DNA of 46,466 nt from a virus. The notes under the pieces are model-generated. The model worked only from the letters and a program-made list of their open reading frames with translations. It was not told the origin of the DNA and searched no databases. The DNA is taken from positions 1 to 46,466 of the IMG/VR virus record IMGVR_UViG_3300044614_002143; one strand, given 5' to 3'. How positions within the stretch are numbered: the first letter of the stretch is position 1; the number at the start of each line of letters is the position of its first letter. Below, in pieces: positions 22,996 through 30,500 of the stretch. The position numbers were made by a program, and so were the translations under genes.

Positions 22996-23662
22996 GGCAC
23001 CTCTGTGCCGCAACTTCAACTGCAACAACCCGGCTCACGTCCGTGAGTACTCGGAGAACCTCCCCATCTACGAGACGCTGTGCAAGCCCTGCATGGTGGC
23101 TTGGGACAAGATGGTGCTGTCCCACGGCATGCCCAAGAAGCCCAAGCCCGAGACGCCCATGCCCGAGCTCTTTGCCGACACCGACCCGAGTCGGCTGGGC
23201 GAACTGCAGATGGTGGCCGAGCACTACCTGCCCTGCGGAAAGGGACTGCTCATCCATGGCACCACTCGCAAGGGCAAGACGCGTACGGCTTGGTACATCG
23301 CCAACCGGCTTTGGAACGAGGACAACTTCAAGTACAAGTACCTGTTCTTGACCATGTTCGAGCTGGAGGCCCGCATCGCTTCGTCTTGGGGCAACAGCTC
23401 TTGGGACAAGACCATGCTACAGATGACCAACGTCCCGATGTTGTACCTCGACGACCTCGGCAAGGAGAAGATGACCGACCGCATGGCCTCGTGCCTGTTC
23501 GCACTCGTTGACCAGCGTACGATGCACAAGCGTCCCACGATTATCACTACGAACCTGACCGGAGAGACGTTGCTCGAACGATTCCACGACAAGGAGACGG
23601 GTGCGGCGTTCGTCGCACGTCTCAAGGACAACGACCTGTTTGAACGCGTAGCCGCCCGATGA
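22973..23662 (+). CDS. DnaC-like helicase loader ATPase
   Basis: The AAA+ core has Walker A GTTRKGKT (residues 96-103), Walker B VPMLYLDDLG (154-163), a sensor-like TTN (192-194) and a late Arg (R216) for the finger. The N-terminal segment carries four cysteines (12, 17, 37, 40) in a spacing suggesting a small zinc site (CRNFNC and CKPC). This is a DnaC/IstB-type ATPase that loads the replicative helicase of the host onto phage DNA; the phage has no helicase of its own that I can see. The start ATG 22973 is chosen because upstream codons are antisense-type and the overlap of 23 bases fits. 229 residues. Confidence 0.85.
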   Translation: MTTPKASEAPLCRNFNCNNPAHVREYSENLPIYETLCKPCMVAWDKMVLSHGMPKKPKPETPMPELFADTDPSRLGELQMVAEHYLPCGKGLLIHGTTRKGKTRTAWYIANRLWNEDNFKYKYLFLTMFELEARIASSWGNSSWDKTMLQMTNVPMLYLDDLGKEKMTDRMASCLFALVDQRTMHKRPTIITTNLTGETLLERFHDKETGAAFVARLKDNDLFERVAAR

Positions 23663-23979
23663 AAGTCCAACTCTACATCGACCCTGCGTGTCAGTTGTCC
23701 AAGGTTCCGTATCTGGTTCCCAATAACATCCACTACGTCACGTATCAGGATTTCTTGGACGCACAGAATCAGCCAGATGCGTTGACCGCATACCTGTACG
23801 CCGCCGAACTGGCCAAGGGGGAAATCAAACGCCTCAAGGCCGAGGTCGAGCGGCTGACCAAGGCCGTGATGCACTCCCCTGCGGCTCAACTCAAACTCAA
23901 GGAACTTGAAGGCAAGACCACCTACGAGGAAATCAACGGCAAGATTCCTCCCTGCATCGACAAGTACGAAGCCAAATGA
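23659..23979 (+). CDS. Unknown protein with coiled coil (106 aa)
   Basis: An alpha/beta N-terminal half (MKVQLYIDPACQLSKVPYLV) and a coiled coil (GEIKRLKAEVERLTKAVMHS) are visible. It overlaps the loader by ATGA and the next small gene by ATGA, so all are co-translated. A helper of the loader or helicase is possible. No family known. Confidence 0.65.
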   Translation: MKVQLYIDPACQLSKVPYLVPNNIHYVTYQDFLDAQNQPDALTAYLYAAELAKGEIKRLKAEVERLTKAVMHSPAAQLKLKELEGKTTYEEINGKIPPCIDKYEAK

Positions 23980-24143
23980 GCCAGAAGCGTCGCCCTGAAC
24001 GACTGAAGCCCGGCCTCAAATTGCTGACGCCCCACGAACAAAAAATCGTGGCCAACCACGGCAAAGAGGTCCTTGAGATGTGGAAGTCGCTGTACTCCAA
24101 GAACAAGTGGAAGCCTCAGCCGGACGAAAAAAAGACGAAATAA
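23976..24143 (+). CDS. Small basic protein (55 aa)
   Basis: A short, very basic frame (MSQKRRPERLKPGLKLLTPH then LEMWKSLYSKNKWKPQPDEK) that starts with an ATGA overlap and fills the space before a 90-base gap. The overlap and coding-like composition support it as a gene. Lys/Arg are about a third of the residues, so nucleic acid binding is possible. It is too short for standard gene calling thresholds. Confidence 0.6.
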   Translation: MSQKRRPERLKPGLKLLTPHEQKIVANHGKEVLEMWKSLYSKNKWKPQPDEKKTK

Positions 24144-24232
24144 AACTTGATTCAGACTACAAAAGCTATTGCATCATCTACCTCGACCCTGTGAAAGCAG
24201 GGTATAACCAACGACAACCAACAAGCACGACC
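24144..24232 (+). promoter_or_regulatory. Hairpin and A/C-rich leader
   Basis: This 89-base gap contains TTGATT (about 24147), a possible weak -35 box, and a hairpin ACCCTG-TGAAAG-CAGGGT at 24186-24203. After it comes a 29-base leader with almost no T or G (ATAACCAACGACAACCAACA then AGCACGACC) ending at ATG 24233. It matches the hairpin-plus-leader pattern of other early genes. Confidence 0.4.
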
Positions 24233-24466
24233 ATGATTAACATTGACCACATCAATGCCCGACTCGCCGACCTCCAAAAGGAAATCGACGTCATCAAGTC
24301 CGAGAAGGCCAACCTTGAGAACCCGACCATCAAAGGTCTGGGCATCAAGTTCAGCGAACTCGACCTGAGCAAGGCCTCTGCTGTCATCCACCTCCACAAC
24401 GCCCTTATCGAGCGTATTGAGGAACTGACGGCGAAGGTGCAGGCACTCGAAGCGAAAGCCAAGTAA
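24233..24466 (+). CDS. Coiled-coil protein (77 aa)
   Basis: Two coiled coils flank a short linker: NARLADLQKEIDVIKSEKAN at the start and LIERIEELTAKVQALEAKAK at the end. ATG 24233 follows the leader ending ACGACC; a longer frame upstream to 24080 reads through the previous gene in another frame and is not used. It may form a dimer or bind another coiled-coil protein. Function unknown. Confidence 0.65.
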   Translation: MINIDHINARLADLQKEIDVIKSEKANLENPTIKGLGIKFSELDLSKASAVIHLHNALIERIEELTAKVQALEAKAK

Positions 24467-24513
24467 GCCCAAGGGGGTGCAAAGCCCCCACCAATTTCCA
24501 CACACACACGACC
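24467..24513 (+). promoter_or_regulatory. GC-rich hairpin and CA leader
   Basis: GGGGG-TGCAAAG-CCCCC at 24473-24489 is a strong stem with a short loop (or GC inner pair with AAA loop). Then ACCAATTTCC and CACACACACACGACC run to ATG 24514. The stem has no U run and is too far from the upstream end to be a clear terminator. It follows the pattern of the other early leaders. Confidence 0.45.
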
Positions 24514-24711
24514 ATGAATGCCATCGAAGAAAAGAAAAACAACCTCAACAAGCACCTCTGCGAGCTTGTGGGTGAACTCAAGGACTACGTCAAAGCCAAG
24601 CGAGCCGAATACCGAAAGAAGCCGGTGTACCTGAAGAAGGACTCCGACGTCTGCGTGGACAAGCTCCGCAACGCCTTTGAGCAGTTCATCGCCGAGACCT
24701 ACCGCGACTAA
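24514..24711 (+). CDS. Unknown basic helical protein (65 aa)
   Basis: A small charged helix-rich protein (MNAIEEKKNNLNKHLCELVG; VKAKRAEYRKKPVYLKKDSD). It has a leader CACACGACC before ATG and ends two bases before the next gene's start region. No membrane segment or family known. Confidence 0.6.
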   Translation: MNAIEEKKNNLNKHLCELVGELKDYVKAKRAEYRKKPVYLKKDSDVCVDKLRNAFEQFIAETYRD

Positions 24712-24712
24712 C

Positions 24713-25006
24713 ATGACCGACAAGACCGCACAGTCCTACAACGGCTACGCCAACCACGAAACGTGGGAGGTAGCCAACTACATCTCCAACGACCCGCACC
24801 TGTACGACCTGTGCAAGCAGTTCTACGAATCCGGGTACAAGACGTGGGGTAGCCTCAGCCTCAAGCTTCGTGAGTTCGGACGCCATTGGCAGTCCGTCAA
24901 CAACCCGATTCGCATCGACCTGCGTGACCCGCACGTCCGTGCCGCTGAAATCACCAATCTCCTCAACAGCCTCTTCCATGAAACCAAACAAAACCACCAA
25001 CGATAA
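24713..25006 (+). CDS. Conserved phage small protein, NGY-x-N-ETW type (97 aa)
   Basis: The start of the protein reads YNGYANHETWEVANYISNDP, a motif seen in small phage proteins of the kind N-G-Y-x-N-x-E-T-W-x-V (DUF7249-like, from memory). The middle contains GSLSLKLREFGRHWQSVNNP. The role of the family is unknown. The start at 24713 is the first ATG after the 65-residue gene with no gap; the longer open frame from 24677 begins inside that gene. Confidence 0.65.
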   Translation: MTDKTAQSYNGYANHETWEVANYISNDPHLYDLCKQFYESGYKTWGSLSLKLREFGRHWQSVNNPIRIDLRDPHVRAAEITNLLNSLFHETKQNHQR

Positions 25007-25169
25007 CTCCTCGAAGCTTCTCTGGGTCAAGGTTCCTGAGCCCCATGCGACCAAGCTGAAAGACACGGCCGAAAAAATCGGAATCTCCCGTGCCGACTTC
25101 ATGCGTCTCATCCTCATCAACTTCGTCACCAACGACAGCAACACCTTCACCATCTCCACCCAAAAATGA
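24978..25169 (+). CDS. Possible ribbon-helix-helix DNA-binding protein (63 aa)
   Basis: After a polar start, KLLWVKVPEPHATKLKDTAE with KIGISRADFMRLILINF gives a beta strand, then two helices separated by the turn G-I-S-R-A-D, the pattern of ribbon-helix-helix (CopG/MetJ-type) repressors. The gene overlaps the upstream gene by 29 bases and its stop overlaps the Erf start. It could regulate early genes. Family call is by pattern only. Confidence 0.6.
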   Translation: MKPNKTTNDNSSKLLWVKVPEPHATKLKDTAEKIGISRADFMRLILINFVTNDSNTFTISTQK

Positions 25170-25918
25170 GTACTAACATCACACCAGAATTCGCGGCCGC
25201 TTATGTGACCGCGGTATCACGCACCCGCGACGTCGTAGCCGACGCCGAGAATCCGTTCCATAAGAACTCCTACGCCACCCTCGGGGCTCACATTGCGGCC
25301 ACCAAGGCAATCTTCGCCCAGTACGGACTCGCCATCGTGCAGTTCCCTGTGTCGAACAGCGTCAACCGCGGTGAAATCGGCGTCGAGACCATGGTCGTCC
25401 ATTCGTCCGGCGGCTACTTCTCCCGCACCATCCTGATGCCCGTCGCCGACGGCGTGAAGGGTCAGGACGTGGGCTCGCTAATCTCTTATTTGCGACGCTA
25501 TGCCATCGCCTCCGTTGCAAATCTGGCAACGGCTGATGACGATGCAGAGTCCGACCGCGAAGTCCGCACCATCCCTGCTCCCAAGCTTATCCAGCTTCCC
25601 AAGGAAGCACCGAAGGCTCCTGTCGCCCCTGCCCCCAAGGCTCCGGTCGCTCAGGCCCCCATCGTCGCTCCGGGTAGCAACACGGACTTGGCCAAGGCTC
25701 TCGACTTCATCCTGCCTTTTGGCAAGAACAAGGGCTCCCGTCTCGGCGACCTCGCCAAGAACTCGCTCGATTGGTACATCAAGGAGTATCAGCCTAAGCC
25801 TTACAACGGCAAGATTAGCGACAAGGACATCGCTCTCCGCGAAGCCCTCGACCTGATTCGCGACAGCCGCGAGGCTCAGCAGGAGGAGGTCATCTCCTCG
25901 GACGACGTACCGTTCTAA
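25166..25918 (+). CDS. Erf-family single-strand annealing protein with SSB-like tail
   Basis: The N-terminal 125 residues resemble the ERF family: NPFHKNSYATLGAHIAATKA, AIVQFPVSNSVNRGEIGVET, VGSLISYLRRYAIASVANLA. The middle is Pro/Ala-rich (residues 137-170). The C-terminus has a second small domain (FGKNKGSRLGDLAKNSLDWY), similar to DUF3820-type modules, and ends EEVISSDDVPF, very like the acidic DDxPF tip of bacterial SSB that recruits partners. Erf proteins anneal complementary single strands and act with an exonuclease such as the one at 21483. ATG 25166 overlaps the upstream stop as ATGA. Confidence 0.85.
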   Translation: MSTNITPEFAAAYVTAVSRTRDVVADAENPFHKNSYATLGAHIAATKAIFAQYGLAIVQFPVSNSVNRGEIGVETMVVHSSGGYFSRTILMPVADGVKGQDVGSLISYLRRYAIASVANLATADDDAESDREVRTIPAPKLIQLPKEAPKAPVAPAPKAPVAQAPIVAPGSNTDLAKALDFILPFGKNKGSRLGDLAKNSLDWYIKEYQPKPYNGKISDKDIALREALDLIRDSREAQQEEVISSDDVPF

Positions 25919-25925
25919 ACAACTT

Positions 25926-25997
25926 GGCCTCATCGTTCAACGGATAGGACAGGCGTTTCCTAAACGCTTAATCTAGGTTCGATTCCTAGTGGGGCCA
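25926..25997 (+). tRNA. tRNA-Arg (anticodon CCU)
   Basis: All arms are complete: acceptor GGCCTCA/TGGGGCC, D stem GTTC/GGAC, anticodon loop TTCCTAA on GGCGT/ACGCT, T arm CTAGG-TTCGATT-CCTAG, discriminator A. No CCA is encoded (ATTA follows). Anticodon CCU reads AGG. The tail genes and the giant gene use AGG for many of their arginines, so this tRNA probably supports their translation. It lies in the early operon between the Erf gene and a regulator gene. Confidence 0.92.
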
Positions 25998-26021
25998 TTA
26001 ACTTTCCACCCGCACACGCAC

Positions 26022-26426
26022 ATGCTCAACAGCACAAACACCCAAGCCGCACCGGCACTCCGCCAGCGGTATCACCGCAACGTGGGCGACCGCAAGGTCA
26101 CCCACATCAACGCCGCCCTCATCGGGGACATCGCTGGCAACGAAGTCATCAGCACTTCCGTAGCCAAGGATGTGCTCGCTGAACTCGAAGCCATCTGCGT
26201 CGCCACAGGCGTCAGCCGCTCCGAGGTCATCCGTGGTGCAGTCATCCGTGAAATCGCTTTCCGGAAGTACTGCGACGCCAGCAAGGTAAAGGACATCAAC
26301 GTCCTTTGCGGATACAAGTCGAGCGAAGAGCCTCGCACCAAGGTCGCTAAGGCCAAAGAGCCGAAGGAGCCGAAGTTCACTCCCGCCCAGCGTGAGTACC
26401 TGAAGCGAATCCTCGCCTCGTCCTGA
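26022..26426 (+). CDS. Possible ribbon-helix-helix regulator (134 aa)
   Basis: The centre reads ISTSVAKDVLAELEAICVAT then GVSRSEVIRGAVIREIAFRK, a strand and two helices separated by G-V-S-R-S, typical of ribbon-helix-helix DNA-binding proteins. A Lys/Pro-rich linker (residues 100-120) ends in a short C-terminal helix. The leader is TTAACTTTCC and CGCACACGCAC before ATG. It is the last gene before the terminator of the early operon, a common place for a repressor of the early or late promoters. Confidence 0.6.
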   Translation: MLNSTNTQAAPALRQRYHRNVGDRKVTHINAALIGDIAGNEVISTSVAKDVLAELEAICVATGVSRSEVIRGAVIREIAFRKYCDASKVKDINVLCGYKSSEEPRTKVAKAKEPKEPKFTPAQREYLKRILASS

Positions 26427-26447
26427 TACCAAGGCACAGCAACAACA

Positions 26448-26474
26448 AGGGCCCCACTCGGGGCCCTTTCTTTT
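26448..26474 (+). terminator. Strong rho-independent terminator of the early operon
   Basis: An 8-bp GC-rich stem AGGGCCCC-ACTC-GGGGCCCT is followed by TTCTTTT. It lies 21 bases after the stop of the regulator gene. On the other strand the same stem is followed by TTGTTGTTG, a weak U-rich tail, so it may also stop transcripts from the late operon coming the other way. Confidence 0.85.
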
Positions 26475-26476
26475 GG

Positions 26477-26599
26477 ATGACTCCCTCGTACCTTTCGGCA
26501 GAGGAGGGAGCCGTTATTCAAATTGTTAAGGGCGGATTGACCAGCAATCCATTAAGGCTGAGCCACCCCCACGACACACGCACGGTTTGCACCGGGTGA
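26477..26599 (+). CDS. Doubtful 40-residue frame in a gap
   Basis: An open frame ATG 26477 to TGA 26599 (MTPSYLSAEEGAVIQIVKGG and so on) starts two bases after the terminator U run with no leader, so it is probably not translated from the early operon. The surrounding gap (26427-26603) also holds a 6-bp stem GGATTG-ACCAG-CAATCC at 26534-26550, CTCCCTC/GAGGGAG arms at about 26482 and 26505, and a second copy of the 15-mer ACGACACACGCACGG. It is listed only because nothing else explains the gap. Confidence 0.2.
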   Translation: MTPSYLSAEEGAVIQIVKGGLTSNPLRLSHPHDTRTVCTG

Positions 26600-26603
26600 G
26601 ACT

Positions 26604-27320
26604 CTATGCTCGCTTGGCTTTAGGCTTGGGCAAGCGACAAATGACTTCCTTGTGGTGACCGTACGCTTCCTTGATGAAGGTCACGATGAGGAAGCCGATG
26701 GTCACGCCGGTCATCCACTTGAACCATAGCGAGTCAACGACATCGCGGATTACGAATGGAGCGGTGAAACATAGTCCGGAGAACAACGAAAGGATAATGC
26801 CGTTACGCTTGCTCAGCCCAAGTACGCTGGAGCCGATAAGCAACAGAGCACTAGCGATGGCGAACCAAGAGCCCAGCGTGAAGCAGGTGGAGCGTAGCTC
26901 GGCGTATGCCTGCTCCTTGCGTACTGCCTCGTTCTCCTGCTTGAGGGCTTCGTTCTCAATCTGAACCATCTCGACAAGACCCCAGAGTTCGTTGGTCTCG
27001 TTGTCCACTTTCTCTGCCTTGTCCTCGGCCTTCTTGAGTTCCTTGGGGGAGCCGAGCGTGGCCTTGAAGGTGTCCACCTGCTTCTGCGTGGCTGGCTTGA
27101 TTCCTTCCAGCCTGACGATGGTCAGGTCAACGAGCTTGGCCTGAGGCTGGGGCACGAAGTCCTTTACGGCTTTCAGGGCCGCACCGGCTTCGGACGCCTC
27201 GGCTTCAAGCCTGTCGATGTATTGGTCCTTCTTGGGATTGTCCACATACCTGACCTGAACCACAGGCTCAGGAGTCGAGGTGCAACCGCACAGCAAGATG
27301 GCTAGGGCTAGGTATCTCAT
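26604..27320 (-). CDS. Spanin-like lipoprotein with coiled coil and three membrane spans
   Basis: The 238-residue form starts at ATG 27320, overlapping the holin stop as ATGA. Residues 1-13 are a lipoprotein signal (RYLALAILLCGC) with a likely lipidated Cys at 13. Residues 30-145 are helical and coiled-coil (QYIDRLEAEASEAGAALKAV; KAEKVDNETNELWGLVEMVQ). Three spans follow at about 146-168, 174-194 and 199-217, then a basic tail (RLPKPKAKRA). An N-terminal lipid anchor with a C-terminal span is the layout of a unimolecular spanin, which fuses inner and outer membranes at lysis; three spans are more than the usual single one. It is beside the holin gene, which supports a lysis role. Confidence 0.7.
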   Translation of the reverse strand: MRYLALAILLCGCTSTPEPVVQVRYVDNPKKDQYIDRLEAEASEAGAALKAVKDFVPQPQAKLVDLTIVRLEGIKPATQKQVDTFKATLGSPKELKKAEDKAEKVDNETNELWGLVEMVQIENEALKQENEAVRKEQAYAELRSTCFTLGSWFAIASALLLIGSSVLGLSKRNGIILSLFSGLCFTAPFVIRDVVDSLWFKWMTGVTIGFLIVTFIKEAYGHHKEVICRLPKPKAKRA

Positions 27321-27598
27321 TTGATTCGAAGGACGCGACGACGCACAACCTCGACCACCTCGGGTGCGAACGTTCCGCACACGCTGTAGATGACGGCTTC
27401 GTAGATGGGTGCCACAAGTCCATGTACGGCGAAGTAAGCGATGATGCCGATGAGTGCACCGGCCATCGTACGCCTGACCCACACCACCCAGCTGTGCTCC
27501 TCGTCGCTGATGAGCAGACGGAGCAAGGCACCCATGGCACCGAGTGCGGCCATGAGCCATCCGCTGTCCTTTAGGTCATCGAGCGGGTCGGGACTCAT
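27317..27598 (-). CDS. Holin-like membrane protein (93 aa)
   Basis: Three hydrophobic segments at about residues 13-30, 44-62 and 64-77 are separated by charged turns, including LLRLLISDEEHSWVVWVRR and MAGALIGIIAYFAVHGLVA. This composition resembles LydA-type holins (from memory). It overlaps the giant gene by 22 bases and the spanin-like gene by ATGA. Holins open the inner membrane to start lysis. It is the last-but-one gene of the late operon. Confidence 0.72.
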   Translation of the reverse strand: MSPDPLDDLKDSGWLMAALGAMGALLRLLISDEEHSWVVWVRRTMAGALIGIIAYFAVHGLVAPIYEAVIYSVCGTFAPEVVEVVRRRVLRIK

Positions 27599-30500
27599 CG
27601 TCTCGGGTCTGTTTGGGTGCCCTGAACCAGTTGTATGCGTCCTTCATGGCGGCTACCTTGGTCTGGTTGCTCTGGTCGGCAAGCGACATGAGCGTGATGC
27701 CATCGACAATGAGCTTGGCCATCTCGGAGGCGTGGCTTGCCGTCGGGAAGTTGGGCTTGATGACGAGCATCGGTCCGTTGAAGGACACGACCCTAGACAT
27801 ACCTGCGGCGATTTCCTGAGAACTGGAGTTGGCGTCCAGACCCATGGCATGCAACATCAGCGGAACGGGTGCCGACCAGCTGACGCCCTCCGACTTGATG
27901 TCGTACGGTCCGACCGCTTCGGCCTTTGAGCCTCGAAGGCCAGCAAGCTGCGACTGGTCGGCGAACGCTTCAAAGGGTTCCTCGGAAACGCTGGCAGGAC
28001 CGGCAAACACCTCGGAGTACCTGCCTTCGTTGTAGGATTCCTTGGTGATGCCCTGAAGTCCGCTACCGGCCCTGAGGTCGGTGAACTCCTTCATGCCAGC
28101 AGGATTTCTGACGAATCCTTCCTGCTTTGCCGAGGTGACGATTTGATGCGAACCGCTCCTGAACGAGGACTGCATGAACGCCTCCATGACATAGGCACCC
28201 ACTCGGGAATACTGCTTGAGGAACATCGTGAGGTGAGGCACGTTGCCAAGATACTTGGACGCCTGTGCCGCACGTTCTTCCGCCTCTTCCATCGTGGCAA
28301 TCTTCTCGAACAGAACCTTGCCGTTAGGAGCGAGCACGACGTAGGTCTTGTCATTGGCCATCGCGATGGACGCCTTTTCAAACGCGTCATGCGACACCGA
28401 CTCGATGGCCTTCCTAGGATTGCCAGCGTAGTAGTACTCGTTGAGCCACGTGGGTGCACCGTAATTGACGGCGTATCCATGGGTCTTGTCGTAAGGCATG
28501 GCCACAAGAATGCCTTCCGGAGAAGCCACCATCTTCGACATGCGTTTCTGCATGTCTTGTCCGTCGTTTACGCTATTAAAGGTCGATTCAAGTTTGTCCT
28601 GAGTGTATCCGCCTTCCTTGAGCTCCTTGTTCTTCTTGTAGACCGCCTCGATGACGGCGGCGTAATTCCTGACCGTGTTGTCCTTGGTTTTTTCGCTGGA
28701 GAAAGCGTCTGGGAATTCGTCGATGACCTTGTTTCCGGCATCGATTAGCCAGCTTGCTACGGACTTCTTAGTGCCTTCGATTTCTACCTCGCTGGTGAAA
28801 TCAAGGTTCTCTGCCCTCACCCGGTCGATGAGCTTGTTCATCATTCCACGCTTCCTTACGAGGTCCAAGACGTAAGCGGCCTCCGGTCCGATTTTGGACG
28901 TGTTGGAGTATCCGCTAAGCATGAAGGCCTTGCCTCCGCCGAGGTTGACGCCCAAGTTGACGTATCCGCTCGAATGGTATCGGCTCCTATGATGGCGGGC
29001 ATCAGCGATGACGAGTCCCCTCTGCCTCTTCTGGAGAGCCCTCATGACGTAGAAGTTCACCATGATGGGCCTGTAGGCGTTATCCTCGCCGTGGGGCATG
29101 CCGTCAGGGATTACGTTGGTCACCAAGTCGCCGTCATTGTCCAGCGTGAGGCCGGTCTTCTTTGCAATTTCAGCCTGACGTGCCTTAAGCTTCTCGGTCT
29201 CGGAGTTCTCCTTAAAGCTTTCGTGGAGCACGGCGACGACAGGAGCCATGGATTCCATGGTCTTTCCGAGGAACGTGCGTGCCTTGTGCTGGATGTAGCG
29301 GGTTCCCTGAGACTCGTACAATCCGCTGACGGAATCCATGTCGTAGTCCATGTTCTTGAACAAGGAGCCGAAGTTGCTCCTGAAGTTCGAGGACGCAGGG
29401 TAGTCAGAGGTGTAGAAGCTGTTGAGCCAATCGATGACGCGGAAGTTGTCCTTGCCCTTGTACCTGCCCGTGACGAATTCCTCAAGCATCTTGCCAGTAA
29501 GGTCAGGGTTGCCTGCGGCTAGGACGCCGGTCACCTGCTCCATGTCTCCACCCGAGACGTCCATCAGGAAGTTGACGGTCTTCGCCATCATCGTCCTTAG
29601 GCTCATGTACTGCCTGTTTTCGAGTATGCCAGCTTCACGTGCCAGACGCATCGTATCAACCTGAGGCGGCACGGAGATGCTGGCACGGTTGCAGAATGCG
29701 ATGACGAAGGACCTGACCTCAGTCTCAGACGGACATTCGAACATGGTCTTGTGGTCAGGGAACATCGGGTCATCGGTAGGCAGGGGAGACTGCGAACCAT
29801 GCTGGTCGGTCATGCTGATTTTCGTATCCTGATAGGCGATGTCCTTGGCCTCTCCGGACGACATGTCTTCCAAGACCCTTGCCATTTTTCTCATGGCCGC
29901 GACGTCCATTACGGTCACCAAGCCGCTCTCAACAAGCCTTCTGGTGAACTCTTGGTTTTCGGACAACAGCCTGACCTTTGCGGCCCAATCAGATGCCAGC
30001 TTGTCGAAGTCAACCTTGTCGAACTTGGCGATTCCTCCGGCACCATCAGCCACCTTGCACAAGTCGGAAACTTCGGCCGTGTGTGCGATGAACTCGGGAG
30101 AGAGGGCTAGGAAATACTTGGCCATGCCTTGCATCCTCAGCTCCATCGAATGGCTTCCGTTAAGGAACACATGGTGGTCCATGCCTCCGAATCCGGGCAT
30201 CTTCTGTTCGGCCCCTAGGAAGTACGCGTTGATTGCACCGTCCAAAAGCTGATTCAGCGGTTCATCCACCATCCTTCGGTAAAGCCTAGTGGCATCGCTC
30301 GAAAGCTCTCCAACAGGGTAAAGGTCAGGAATCTTGGAAGGCAGGCCGTAGTTCTTCGTAAGGCTTTCTGGTACGGAAACTTCTCCCCTAGAAGTCCATA
30401 CGCTCGGGTCATCATCCCTAGAGATGATGAACCTGAGGAACGGACCCGAGTTCATTACCTCACGCTTGACCATCTCCTTGTTGATGTAAGCCGTGAAGTG

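Noticed and set aside
26477-26599. 40-residue frame as a firm gene
   Set aside because: It starts two bases after a strong terminator without any leader; it is listed with low confidence only.
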